A stretch of 45,339 nt of DNA, taken from assembly GCF_021474425.1 (NCBI RefSeq), contig NZ_JAKEIP010000047.1, forward strand, positions 1 to 45,339, written 5' to 3'. This stretch comes from Streptomyces muensis. GTDB taxonomy: Bacteria; Actinomycetota; Actinomycetes; Streptomycetales; Streptomycetaceae. The position numbers and the translations under genes are program-made. Under the pieces are notes generated by a model. It was not told the origin of the DNA and did no database searches. It saw only the letters and a list, made by a program, of their open reading frames with translations. The first letter of the stretch is position 1; every line of letters starts with the position of its first letter. Below, one piece after another: positions 1 through 8,089 of this stretch.

Positions 1-392
1 GGACCTCATCGGAGACGCTCATATCACAACAACGAGCCGCATCACGGGAAGCAACACCTTGATTCTCTGCGAGCCCTTACGTGCTCTTGGCGGCGTTGAG
101 GCGTCGAGCTCCTGATCGTCGATCATGGTCGTGTGTGTGGAACGCGTCTCGGGCAGAGATCATCAGCTACCGACGGATCACGGGCGTGTCGGCTGGTGTA
201 GACACTGAACTCGTCGCCGTGTTGGTCCCCTTGCGGCATGAACTGCACCAGGCAAGGCTTGCGGCCTAGCCACGAAAGCGTGCCGTGGGGGGAGAGATGC
301 GCGAAGCACCGGCTGATCTTCGTCGACCGGTCACGATGCACTGGCGCTGATGCTGCCTGACGCGCTGCCAGGAGACAGCCCGGAAGTCAACT
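1..392. other. No supported gene
   Basis: Short open frames exist on both strands (about 62 codons on + and 72 codons on - between 81 and 341), but none has a recognisable domain, a good ribosome binding site or a clear codon signature. The minus-strand frame between about 170 and 270 reads like ordinary protein and could be a remnant of an older gene, but I cannot name it. Treat as debris at the left edge of the mobile region. Confidence 0.4.
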
Positions 393-815
393 TCACAACT
401 TGGGGAGTTCCCCCCGCTCGCTGATCATTCGCATCCATCCCTCAAGGGTGGTGACGAACTCTTCGAGGTCGGAAGTAGTGTAGGAGGCTCCCTCATGGTC
501 CCAGTCAGGGTCGAGGACGACGACGCGGAAGCCGTATCCCTGGTACCAGCCGGCGTCGATATTGATCTCCCGAGCCTGAAGGCCGCCCTTCCGCACTGCC
601 TCCTGCTCGGTGAGCCACGGCGGTCGTGCGGTGCGTGCCCAGTACAGGTCCTCGGAGTCGTTGACCTCGACTCTTCCATCCGGGAGGCGTCGGGCCAACA
701 ACGTGTTGTAGATGACATTCCAGCCCATAGGGACACGCAGCGGGAGCAAACCCCAGTCCTCGGAAACAGCTGCGGCCAGGGGGGATTGAGGCGGAAGCCG
801 GAAGATCGCGTCCAT
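393..815 (-). CDS. Hypothetical protein, 140 aa
   Basis: I do not recognise a named family. The 140-residue product is soluble, has no signal peptide or membrane segment, and is rich in Trp, Tyr and acidic residues (for example DPDWDHEG near residue 105 and the acidic helix TTSDLEEFVTTLEGWM near residue 115). Its composition resembles small conserved hypothetical proteins of Streptomyces rather than an antisense shadow. The ATG at 815 is the first methionine in a good frame, but the Shine-Dalgarno sequence in front of it is weak, so the start is uncertain. It stands alone, with about 420 bp of gene-free DNA upstream and an unassigned stretch downstream. It is probably cargo or flanking chromosome of the mobile region. 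Confidence 0.6.
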   Translation of the reverse strand: MDAIFRLPPQSPLAAAVSEDWGLLPLRVPMGWNVIYNTLLARRLPDGRVEVNDSEDLYWARTARPPWLTEQEAVRKGGLQAREINIDAGWYQGYGFRVVVLDPDWDHEGASYTTSDLEEFVTTLEGWMRMISERGELPKL

Positions 816-1239
816 GTGCCGTCAGCATAGTCAGGGGGGTACGTCCTTATACAGGTCGAGGCTCGGACGAGACCCCAACCCGTGTCGATGTCCGCGCCAG
901 TCAGTACCGACCCGCCTCCCTGGCGACACGACAGGGCGAACGTTGCCTGATGCGGCACTAGGTCGGATACGACGGGCGCACACAAGGGGACATACCCGCG
1001 CACAGTTCGAAAATGGATGCCAGAGCTGCTGCCGTGCTGCTCGCGGCGGCCAGGGCCCAGCCAGGAGCCGAACGCCGGTCGAAGGTTCGAACCGACGCAA
1101 CCGGGTACCGCTGCGAATTGGCTGGATCCCTGTGAGGGCTGCAGAGGGAGGGGCGGTCAATCTGCTGAGGCGGTCATCGAAGCAAGGTGCGGCTGAGGCC
1201 GCTCCTGGACGCGGAGTTGGAGGCAGGAGGGGCAGGCGC
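816..1239. other. Gene-free stretch
   Basis: No convincing coding frame. It holds a 10-bp palindrome GGTTCGAACC at 1084-1093 that recalls a tRNA T-loop, but flanking bases do not pair as a T-arm. It lies just downstream of the integrase remnant, where an attachment site might be expected, but I see no direct repeat that would prove one. Confidence 0.4.
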
Positions 1240-1943
1240 TCAGGACGCGGACGCCGCGCAAGCCACGACGGTAGACCCGTTCCGCAATGACGTCGTCGGA
1301 GCGTCGATGTGTGAGAACGCGGTTCCGAACACGGTGACCATGACCTCCTCCACGGCGAGGGGGTGGGTGGGCGTAGGTATCCCAGGTCTCGGAGAATTTG
1401 GCGTGCCGGGAGAGTGCTTGCACGGTTTTCGGGTCGTGCTTGCCGGAGCCGCCGAGCGTGGTGGTGTAGAAGTGCTTGAGGTCGTGGAAGCGGGTTCTGT
1501 CCGGAAGTCCGGCTTGCTTCACCGCCCTTCGCCATTTCTGGTGGAAGTCTCTGATCAGTACGGGTCGGCCGTGACGGTTCGTGACGATCAGGTCCTCGTC
1601 CGGCGGCTCGGCGTAGCCGCGTGCCTGGCGGCGGCGTTGGGCGGCTGGTGAGACGGGCTCCGGCTCGGAGAAGCGTGACACGTGGTGTGCCAGCCGCTCG
1701 ATCAGGTAGTGATCCACTGGCAAGGTGGCGTAGCTGGCCTTGGTCTTGAGGCGTACGGCCTTACCGCGCTGCCGTTGTTCTTCGATGTGCAGCAGGTCGT
1801 GTTTCCAGGCCACCTGGCTTCGCTTCAGCCCGAAGGCCTCGCCCTGGCGCAGTCCGGCGCAGGCTCCGAGCCTGATCAGGACCTCGTAGCGCGGCGCGAC
1901 CGTCCGCATTGCCGCTGCGACCGCGGCGACCTGCCCAGGAGAC
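1240..1943 (-). pseudogene. Tyrosine site-specific integrase, 5'-truncated and frameshifted
   Basis: Only the catalytic half of a phage-type tyrosine recombinase remains. Reading from 1943 downward, the product starts at LSPGQVAAVAAAM, the usual start of the catalytic domain, then shows GLRQGEAFG (first catalytic Arg), RFHDLKHFYTTTL (the H-x-x-K/R-H box) and WDTYAHPP (Tyr nucleophile). The N-terminal core-binding and arm-binding domains are missing; the coding sequence stops exactly at an 18-bp inverted repeat (1944-1961). A second lesion lies at about 1359-1363, where a C-run puts the tail out of frame. Restoring the frame gives LAVEEVMVTVFGTAF and a stop at 1240-1242. Both lesions make an active enzyme unlikely. 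It is likely the relic of an earlier integrated element. Confidence 0.85.
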
Positions 1944-1961
1944 AGTGAGCCGTTTTCAACC
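1944..1961 (+). repeat. Left terminal inverted repeat
   Basis: AGTGAGCCGTTTTCAACC, the exact reverse complement of 3269-3286. Identity stops at once on both sides, so the repeat is 18 bp and not part of a longer duplication. Confidence 0.85.
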
Positions 1962-2038
1962 CCAGCAGGGCTGCTGACGCGGCTCGCCCCTGTTGAGCCA
2001 GGCGGAGGCTCTGCGGGCAAGATGACGTCGTGCCCACC

Positions 2039-2365
2039 ATGGTTGTTGAGATCCACGTGCCCTTGCTGGCGACGCCCGGCCTGCCGGACGGCTCCTACCC
2101 GTTTCCCTGGATCGAGGAGGTCGAGGACTTCCTGTCCGATCTCGAAGACCAAGGTGACGTGGAAGTCTTCGATGAGGGAGAGGAGGACGGGGACGTCTAC
2201 GTCTTCTTCATCACCGGAGCCGGTGAGGGGGATCTTCTGGCGGTGGCGTCCCGCGTGGCCACCTTTCCTGGCGTCCCTGCGGGAACCCTCGCGGTCGTCA
2301 GTAACGACGAGGCCGAGGAGTTCGGTCTGGGACGACGGGTGGCGCTTCCACTGCCTGCGCTCTGA
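2039..2365 (+). CDS. Small acidic hypothetical protein, 108 aa
   Basis: Function unknown. The product is compact and very acidic, with a central run IEEVEDFLSDLEDQGDVEVF followed by DGDVYVFFITG, an alternation of helix and strand that suggests a small alpha/beta fold. I recall similar hypothetical proteins in Streptomyces genomes, but no named domain. The ATG at 2039 is preferred; a GTG at 2030 would add three residues. Neither has a strong ribosome binding site. It is intact although both neighbours (integrase and transposase) are broken. Its position inside the inverted-repeat-bounded unit makes it either a passenger gene or a resident gene caught between two repeat copies. Confidence 0.65.
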   Translation: MVVEIHVPLLATPGLPDGSYPFPWIEEVEDFLSDLEDQGDVEVFDEGEEDGDVYVFFITGAGEGDLLAVASRVATFPGVPAGTLAVVSNDEAEEFGLGRRVALPLPAL

Positions 2366-2447
2366 AGACCGGTGCGGAGTCTCCGCCCTCCCTGCCCAGG
2401 GCAGTTTCAGGTTGCGCGACACAGGGGCACTGCGTGCGTGAAGAAGT

Positions 2448-2502
2448 GAAGCTCCTGGTAGACGAGTTGTCGACCAAGATCAACCTGTCCGTCCGGAGCT
2501 TC
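2448..2502 (+). promoter_or_regulatory. Inverted repeat covering the transposase ribosome binding site
   Basis: GAAGCTCC (2448-2455) is repeated in inverted form as GGAGCTTC (2495-2502), ending two bases before the transposase ATG. The GGAG Shine-Dalgarno core (2495-2498) lies in the 3' arm, so a transcript containing both arms could fold and hide the ribosome binding site. Hiding the site from read-through transcripts is a known way for IS elements to limit transposase; here it is an inference from the repeat alone. Confidence 0.4.
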
Positions 2503-2504
2503 GC

Positions 2505-3274
2505 ATGCTTGTCTACCCATCGGGACTCGATCTGTCCAGTTCAGCCCTACAGTTCCTGGCTGGGAAGCTGACGGCCCTGCGCCGTGAACGCGGAACACGG
2601 TGGCGCCGGCTAGGAACAGACCGGCAGACCCTGCTGGTCCTGGCCCACCTGCGATGCGGACACACCTACGCTCAGCTGGCCACCGGGTTCGGCATCAGCC
2701 TCAGCACCGTCTACCGGTACGTGAGCGAGGCCGTCGAACTGCTGGCCGCCCTCGCTCCCGACCTCGCCGAAGCGGTACGCGCTGCATCCCGCAAAGCCTT
2801 CATAATCCTGGACGGAACCCTCCTGCCGATCGACCGCATCGCCGCTGACCAGCCCTTCTATTCCGGCAAACACAAGAAACACGGCATGAACGTGCAAGTC
2901 CTCGCCGACCCGGCAGGGAGACTGCTGTGGGCCTCGCCCGCGCGCCCGGAGCCGTTCACGACCTTCGCGCGGCCCGCGAACACGGCATTCTCGACTCCCT
3001 GGCCGAAGCAGGCATCCGCTGCTGGGCCGACAAGGGATACCAAGGAGCCGGCGGAACCGTCCGCGTGCCCTACCGCGGTCGCTGGGAGAAGCTCTCCGCA
3101 GGCCAGCAGGCGGTCAACCGCGCCCATGCCAAAATCCGGGCGCTGGGCGAGCAGGCCATGGCCACGCTCAAGACCTGGCGACTCCTGCGCAAGCTGCGGT
3201 GCAGCACCACCCGCATCACCAGCCTTGTCCAGGCTGTCCTCACCCTCCATCTGACCTGCCCAAACCAAGGTTGA
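2505..3274 (+). pseudogene. IS5-type (DDE_Tnp_4-like) transposase, frameshifted
   Basis: The N-terminal part (from the ATG at 2505) starts MLVYPSGLDLSSSALQFL, has a helix-turn-helix region (GFGISLSTVYRYV, near residue 65) and reaches the first catalytic Asp in ILDGTLLPIDRI, then YSGKHKKHGMNVQVL. At about 2941-2946 one base is missing. The frame must shift to continue as PGAVHDLRAAREHG, then WADKGYQG (second Asp), GEQAMATLKTWR (catalytic Glu region) and the stop at 3272-3274. In the original frame the protein continues as nonsense. The shift falls between the first and second catalytic residues, not at the usual OrfA/OrfB junction, so loss of function is more likely than programmed frameshifting. 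Confidence 0.85.
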
Positions 3275-3286
3275 AAACGGCTCACT
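3269..3286 (-). repeat. Right terminal inverted repeat
   Basis: GGTTGAAAACGGCTCACT, the reverse complement of 1944-1961. It overlaps the transposase stop codon. The 160 bp from here to the AIPR stop codon at 3450 hold no gene that I can support. Confidence 0.85.
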
Positions 3287-3449
3287 CTTTCCCGCGGTCT
3301 CCAAACGTGAACACCGTCCGCTCCACCGCCCCATGACGTTGCCGCGGCCAACCGTGCATGAGCTGGTTAGGGTCGTCGGCGGAGCGGCGTTGACATGGGC
3401 AGGCACGTAGCTGCGCTGGGCGTCGAGTGCGGCTCTTGCCACCTGCCAG

Positions 3450-5189
3450 TCAACGTTCGATGTGGTATCGACTTTGAGAGACAACGGCCTGGCGGAGCTT
3501 GGCGGTGAATTCAGGTGTGCGGGCTATGCGGTCGACACCGCCGGCTTTGCTCTGACGCAGGGCGCTCTTGAAGTTCTGCTCCAGCGTGCCCGTCATACGG
3601 GACATGAGGTCGTCGCTGAGGTGGTCGAGGTCGATGTTGAGCAAGTCCCGCGGGGTCGGCTGCCTCAGCCGGGTCAGGGTGTGGGCGGACATAGCTGCCA
3701 GGGGGTAGAGCCAGTTCTCCAGGGTTTCTCCCAGCAGGGGCCGATCTTCGGCGTACTGAGCGAGGAAGGTTCGTAAGCGGGTGTGGACATCGAGGCAGAG
3801 GCGGTAGACGTCCAGATCGTGGCGGGCGGAGAAGATCTGCGCGTAGTGCTGGTCGTCCAGTAGCAGCGCGTCCGAGTGTCGCAGGGCGGTATGTGGTTCG
3901 CGCTGGACGAAGGCGGTGAACTCCCGGGCCAGGCGGGTCATGCTGATGACCCGGTCGAGGGGGAAGCCGAGGTTGCGGTAATAGCTGGCGCGGCGTTCGT
4001 AGTAGTAACCACCGGCGTGGCCTAGGCTTTCCTCGATGTCCTTCTGGATGGCTTCGGTGGCTCGCAGGGCGCCCGCCGGCAGCTGCGTCTGGCTGTTCGT
4101 GGCTCGGATGATGCGGTCGCGGGCGGTTCCGGACTCGGGTGCGACCACGATCTTGACCAGAAGGGAGCGGTCGCGGTGCTGGCCGCCGTTCTGGAAGTAG
4201 CTGTAGATCTCATGGCTGGTCTGCAGCCCGTTGACGATCTGCGGTTCTTTGACGACGATCCTTTTGCCTGCGATCTGGGCAGCGTCGGCGACCACGGTGA
4301 CACCGTTGTTGAACCACCAGAAGTCCTCACCGGTGCCGGACTTGAGGGTCTCGCCGATTGCGTTGTTCACCGCAGTGGACCCGGCGTAGTCGCGCACGTT
4401 CGATTCGAACAGTTCCAGTCGCAGTGCTTCGTTGTCGGAGGTGATGAAGCGGTAGTACTCGTCCAGGCGGGCCAGGCAAACGTATCCCTCGCCGAGCGAG
4501 GTGCTCATCGGGGTCTCGGTGAACACCAACTGCGCGACCGCTTTGGCACCTCGGGCGGTGCGTTCGCGTAGATCAGCGGCGTTGAGGTACTCCAGATCTG
4601 CCTTGGTGTCCGAAGTGATCTTCGCGAGCTCTCGCCGCAGCCGGTCTCCCTTGGCCTTCACGTTGGGGTGCGGCGTCTCGGCGGCTTTGTTGGCGTAGAT
4701 CACCTTGATGCGGACCTGCGGGAACGATGACGCCAGCTCTTCGAGGATGTGCAGGAAGCGCCTGGTGCGGTCCAGGAGCTTGGCGTTCGTGTGTGCGGCC
4801 AGGTCATCTTCGTCCCGGCTCATGTCCAAAAGTGTCGGCAGATGGAAGTGGAGCTTCTCGACAACGGTCTCCTGGTAGCCCGTCGAGGTCTTGGCTTGCA
4901 GGATCACCAATTCGATCTTGCCGGCACGCGACGGCAGGAACTGATGGGCATCGGCGGTGACGTAGCGCTCGTCCACGAAAGTCCAGATGCCGTCGATGCC
5001 GCAATCGTGGGCACCGTCCACGATGCCGTCCATGATTTCGTCGTTGTCGAGGTCCCAGTCCTGCAGGGCCTTGTCGGCAGCGAAGAACGTGAAGAAGTCG
5101 TCCCTGTTCTTGTCCGGTGCCAGCTTCCGATGCTGGTCCTCCAGGATGCGGTCGAGTAGCCGCTGGTCGTTGTTCTGTACGGACGTCAT
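3450..5189 (-). CDS. AIPR-family abortive-infection phage-resistance protein
   Basis: The 579-residue product belongs to the AIPR family (abortive infection phage resistance, cytoplasmic). Diagnostic blocks are FESNVRDY (261-268), FWWFNNGVT (290-298) and PQIVNGLQTSHEI (316-328). The N-terminal 110 residues show HDCGIDGIW (Asp66) followed by KIELVILQAK (Glu93, Gln98, Lys100), the D-Xn-(E/Q)xK pattern of Mrr-like PD-(D/E)xK nucleases. The sequence therefore suggests a nuclease module joined to the AIPR module; that reading is inference. Start ATG at 5189 follows a G-rich ribosome binding site. It is full length and intact. It sits between two integrase genes and is preceded on the same strand by a helicase relic (216-bp gap), the setting of a defence cargo on a mobile island. 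No toxin-antitoxin partner is visible. Confidence 0.88.
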   Translation of the reverse strand: MTSVQNNDQRLLDRILEDQHRKLAPDKNRDDFFTFFAADKALQDWDLDNDEIMDGIVDGAHDCGIDGIWTFVDERYVTADAHQFLPSRAGKIELVILQAKTSTGYQETVVEKLHFHLPTLLDMSRDEDDLAAHTNAKLLDRTRRFLHILEELASSFPQVRIKVIYANKAAETPHPNVKAKGDRLRRELAKITSDTKADLEYLNAADLRERTARGAKAVAQLVFTETPMSTSLGEGYVCLARLDEYYRFITSDNEALRLELFESNVRDYAGSTAVNNAIGETLKSGTGEDFWWFNNGVTVVADAAQIAGKRIVVKEPQIVNGLQTSHEIYSYFQNGGQHRDRSLLVKIVVAPESGTARDRIIRATNSQTQLPAGALRATEAIQKDIEESLGHAGGYYYERRASYYRNLGFPLDRVISMTRLAREFTAFVQREPHTALRHSDALLLDDQHYAQIFSARHDLDVYRLCLDVHTRLRTFLAQYAEDRPLLGETLENWLYPLAAMSAHTLTRLRQPTPRDLLNIDLDHLSDDLMSRMTGTLEQNFKSALRQSKAGGVDRIARTPEFTAKLRQAVVSQSRYHIER

Positions 5190-5405
5190 ACAGCACCACC
5201 CCCCACCAAGGCGTCAAACCCGGACAACGATGTTGGCAGGCTGGTGAGCCCGTGAACAGCCCGCGTGCTGCGCAGAGTTGGGAAAGCCACTGGTGGCTCG
5301 AGTGAGCGCGCTCAGTGGCCCGGTTCTCAGGGCACTCAAGGTCCCTGCCAGCTCATTCGAGATCCTTGGAGCGCTTGTGGCGGCGGCACGGCAGGTGATA
5401 GCCCA

Positions 5406-5925
5406 TCAGTTTCCAAGATGGCTGTCGATCCAGGACAGGCCACCAAGGTTGAGATGGCGACGCGCTCGGTTCACCGCAACATAGGCGGGACGGGCGTCAG
5501 TATCGCTGACGGGTCCAGAGATAGAACGGCCTTCGGAGTCCTGTTGGTCAGTATCCTTGGGGGTGGAAGTCGTCAACGACCCGAACCGTTGGCCATTCGC
5601 GGTCCTTGGCTTTGTGAGCGGTGGAGACGGTCACATCGGCATCGCCCTCGTCGGTGAGCTTGTCGACCGCAGTGAGGATCGCTTCGGGGCCGTGCGTGTC
5701 GACCAGGTCGACGAAAGGCTGAAGGTCGCCGCCGACGGGGTCGTACGCCGCCTAGTTCTGCACTTCGACCCACGAGGCGAAGAGGACGAGCTCGCGGCCA
5801 AGCACGGCATCGCGGAGATGAGCTACTTCGGCGACCTCGAGCTCAGCTGGATCGACTCGGCTGCGTCGAGTAACCGTCTGTCGAGCTTTGCTGTGGCGGG
5901 CGTCGGCGATCCTTAGGTGTTCTGG
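5406..5925 (-). pseudogene. UvrD/Rep-type superfamily-1 helicase, C-terminal relic
   Basis: Translating the minus strand in pieces gives a helicase C-terminus. The segment FVDLVDTHGPEAI leads into DVTVSTAHKAKDREWPTVRV, the motif V region of UvrD-like helicases. After a stop and a frame change, AYVAVNRARRHLNLGGLSWI is the motif VI region, ending at a stop at 5406-5408. An in-frame TAG at about 5749-5751 (probably once a Tyr codon, in VEVQN-stop-AAYDPVG) separates it from an upstream open segment ending ELVLFASWVEVQN. At least one nonsense and one frameshift lesion are present, and the ATPase half (Walker motifs) is absent. It lies directly upstream of AIPR on the same strand, so the two may once have been co-transcribed. 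Confidence 0.8.
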
Positions 5926-6112
5926 TACGACGGACCCGTTCCCTCAACGGCGCGGGCGCGTCCGCCAGCCTCCGTGTGCGAGCACGGCATGGCGAGATGG
6001 AGTCACGCCCGACCACACCGAAGGCATCCCATCTTGCACGGCGTTACGTGGAGGCATTGTGGTCAATTTGTGTGGGTAGCGTTAAAAGGCCTCTACGTGT
6101 GCCAAGTAAGGA

Positions 6113-7414
6113 ATGGTTGCGCGGTTGGCCAGTGTGTTCCAGAAGTGCAAGGCTGATAAGAGAAACCGGAACTATCCCTGTCACGGGCCGCGGTGTGGTC
6201 ATGGGTGGACTGTTCGCTATCGGGAGGCCGGAGGGCGTCGGGGCCGGCAGCGGGAGGTGTCGTTCTCCCGGAAGGGGGAGGCGCGGAGCTTTGCCGTCAC
6301 CGTGGAACAAGAGAAGCTCGTCAGTGCCCGTGCCGGCGTGTTCGGGTCGTCACGGTCCTTGGTTGATGTGTATCGCGAGTACATCGGCAGTGGGCCGTAT
6401 GCGGATTCCACGCGGTATCAGTACGAGGCGAGCCTGCGCCTGCATATTGAACCGTATTTCCGGCACCGCACCATCGGGTCTCTGAAGCCCAAGGACCTTC
6501 GGGGCTGGCTGGCGTGGATGGTTGAGGAGTGCGGCTACGCGCGCAGCACGGTGGTCAATCGGTATGGAATCTTGCGTGGGGTACTCGGATACGCCGTCGC
6601 CAACAGCTACCTGGTCAGGGACCCGTCCCGGGGTTGGAGTACCAGCCGCCATTACAGCAGGCGAGGCAGGCGCAAGATGGTGCGGCTGCCGACGCTGGCT
6701 GAAGTCGTGGCCATCGCAGAGCATCTTCCGGCCCCCTACCAGTTGTTGGTGTGGTTGATGGCTGGGTGCGGGCTGCGGATTGGGGAGGCGAGCGCAGTCT
6801 GCCTGCAGCAGATCGACTTCGTGTCCGGCATGCTGTTCGTGGACCGGCAGATCACGCAGGACGCCGCCGCGTCGGCGGTCGGGCGGCGAGGACGTCTGGG
6901 TGCCGCTGGCCAGGGCCGGGCGCATCGGATCCGGCACCTCAAGTGGCGCGCGCCGGGTGAAGGGCGCCTCGTGCCGCTGCCGGGCAAGGTTGCGGCCAAG
7001 GTCCGCGAGCACATTCGGAGGCACGGAACCTTGCGTGTCGCAGCTGGCCCGAACCGCATGCCCGGGGACTACCTGTTCGCCAACATCGGGCGAACGAACA
7101 TCTTGATGTACGCGCTGGTGCATCGGCTCTGGACCGCGGCGAGGAAGGCCGCGGGTGTCTCTCGGAAGATCACGCCGCTTTGGCTGCGGCACTTCTTCGC
7201 TTCGGCCGGCCTTGCCAAGGGTGTGCCCGTGACGGACATGGCGGTATGGCTCGGTCACAGTGATCCGCGCACGACCTATCAGACGTATGCGCACGTCCTG
7301 CCTGATGCTCCTGAGCGCTTGAGGTCGGTCATGGATGACGTACTCAGCCTCAAGACCCACCTCGTCCTGCCGCTGCAGTTCGAAGCGCTGCACGAGACCG
7401 GGTCTCCTTGCTGA
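6113..7414 (+). CDS. Tyrosine site-specific integrase
   Basis: A full-length 433-residue tyrosine recombinase that would integrate or excise the element. The N-terminus (residues 10-37) has cysteines 12, 23 and 28 before GWTVRYRE, a common arm-type start of actinobacterial integrases. A core-binding SAM-like domain follows at about 80-165. The catalytic domain shows GCGLRIGEA (Arg222), LWLRHFFASA (Arg359, His360), LGHSDPRTT (His382) and TYAHVLPD (Tyr392). The first His of the H-x-x-R box is replaced by Leu356, which is uncommon, so activity is not certain. The ATG at 6113 has AAGGA almost touching it, so spacing is poor. It reads toward the junction at about 7,730, as expected if the attachment site lies at that end. 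Confidence 0.9.
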   Translation: MVARLASVFQKCKADKRNRNYPCHGPRCGHGWTVRYREAGGRRGRQREVSFSRKGEARSFAVTVEQEKLVSARAGVFGSSRSLVDVYREYIGSGPYADSTRYQYEASLRLHIEPYFRHRTIGSLKPKDLRGWLAWMVEECGYARSTVVNRYGILRGVLGYAVANSYLVRDPSRGWSTSRHYSRRGRRKMVRLPTLAEVVAIAEHLPAPYQLLVWLMAGCGLRIGEASAVCLQQIDFVSGMLFVDRQITQDAAASAVGRRGRLGAAGQGRAHRIRHLKWRAPGEGRLVPLPGKVAAKVREHIRRHGTLRVAAGPNRMPGDYLFANIGRTNILMYALVHRLWTAARKAAGVSRKITPLWLRHFFASAGLAKGVPVTDMAVWLGHSDPRTTYQTYAHVLPDAPERLRSVMDDVLSLKTHLVLPLQFEALHETGSPC

Positions 7415-7729
7415 GGGTGGGACACGTGACACGTGGCGAGGCCTCGCTGTTCGCGGTCGTGGGCAGCTCGATCGAGTGAACCTTGGCCGCGGAAAGGTAG
7501 AGCGGCAGTGCGTTGGACACGTTCAAGGGGAGACGGACTGCATCGGCGACCGTCGCTCATGAATACGGTCTGTGACCGCGGGCGAGGTTGGCTCGAGCAT
7601 GTCGCAGGTGCGTCCTGGATCGTCTGGTGGGTCTGTACCAGCACGGGGAGATCCCGGTGCTGGTTCGGTGCTGACTCGAACGCCAGAAATCAGTCAAACC
7701 CGCATGTCCTAGCCCCGATCGAATGAGTT
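7415..7729. other. Element end and insertion junction
   Basis: No gene is supported here. This stretch lies between the integrase and the point where MHS-transporter coding sequence begins (about 7729/7730), so the right attachment site of the integrated element should lie in it or at its right edge. I see no tRNA gene and no obvious direct-repeat partner elsewhere in the window. Confidence 0.45.
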
Positions 7730-7822
7730 GTCGTACCACTCGATGGTGGTGCCGATGAGGCTGGCGGCGACGATGCGCTTGAGGTTGCCGGGGGGTGGGG
7801 GAGCGGTGGTTGTGGAGGCCAT
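7709..7822 (-). pseudogene. N-terminus of an MHS-family MFS transporter, truncated
   Basis: From the ATG at 7822 (GAGGAAG ribosome binding site upstream) the frame reads MASTTTAPPPPGNLKRIV and then AASLIGTTIEWYD, the hallmark start of metabolite:H+ symporters of the shikimate/proline/betaine type, where IEWYD precedes the first membrane helix. After Asp31 the match ends, and six unrelated residues lead to a stop at 7709-7711. The remaining 400 or so codons are not in the window. The start and ribosome binding site are intact, so the loss is on the mobile-element side. The gene is divergent from the FtsX operon. Confidence 0.8.
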
Positions 7823-8089
7823 GTGCGCCACTTCCTCGTGTGCGGTGGGGACGGGTGTGTGTTCGCACACGGTAGGAATCTGCAGGTCAAGGGCACATGT
7901 GGTGGGACTACATAGTTCGGTGGCGGGGTATGCGTGTTGCCCCCATGCGCCTCTGATCGAACCGACTCTCAAAAACCGCCCACATTCGATCACAAGGCGA
8001 CCAAAGTCCGTCCTACAATTCCCCCTTGCACCCGCACGCCACCGACGCCCCGCCGCGTTCGGTGCGTGCGGTGGAAAACGGGGGGTTTG

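Larger units (their letters stand above)
1944..3286 (+). mobile_element. Candidate insertion element with passenger gene
   Basis: The unit is bounded by a perfect 18-bp inverted repeat (1944-1961 and 3269-3286) and encodes a DDE transposase whose last codons run into the right repeat. The left end sits inside the integrase, which is cut there. Between the left repeat and the transposase lies about 540 bp including a small intact gene (2039-2365), which is unusual for a simple IS. No direct target repeat is visible outside the ends (left flank ...GAC, right flank CTT...), and the other half of the integrase is not found beyond 3286, so a deletion accompanied or followed insertion. An alternative is that the left repeat belongs to a second, lost copy. 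Confidence 0.6.

Noticed and set aside
1084..1093. GGTTCGAACC resembling a tRNA T-loop near the integrase remnant, as if a tRNA attachment site
   Set aside because: Flanking bases do not form a 5-bp T-stem on either strand, and no acceptor or anticodon arm is visible.
2505..3274. Programmed ribosomal frameshift in the transposase
   Set aside because: The shift lies between the first and second catalytic Asp, not at an OrfA/OrfB joint, and no clear slippery heptamer is present.
5557..5916. 119-codon plus-strand frame as a gene
   Set aside because: The opposite strand encodes recognisable UvrD helicase motifs, so this frame is antisense to the relic.
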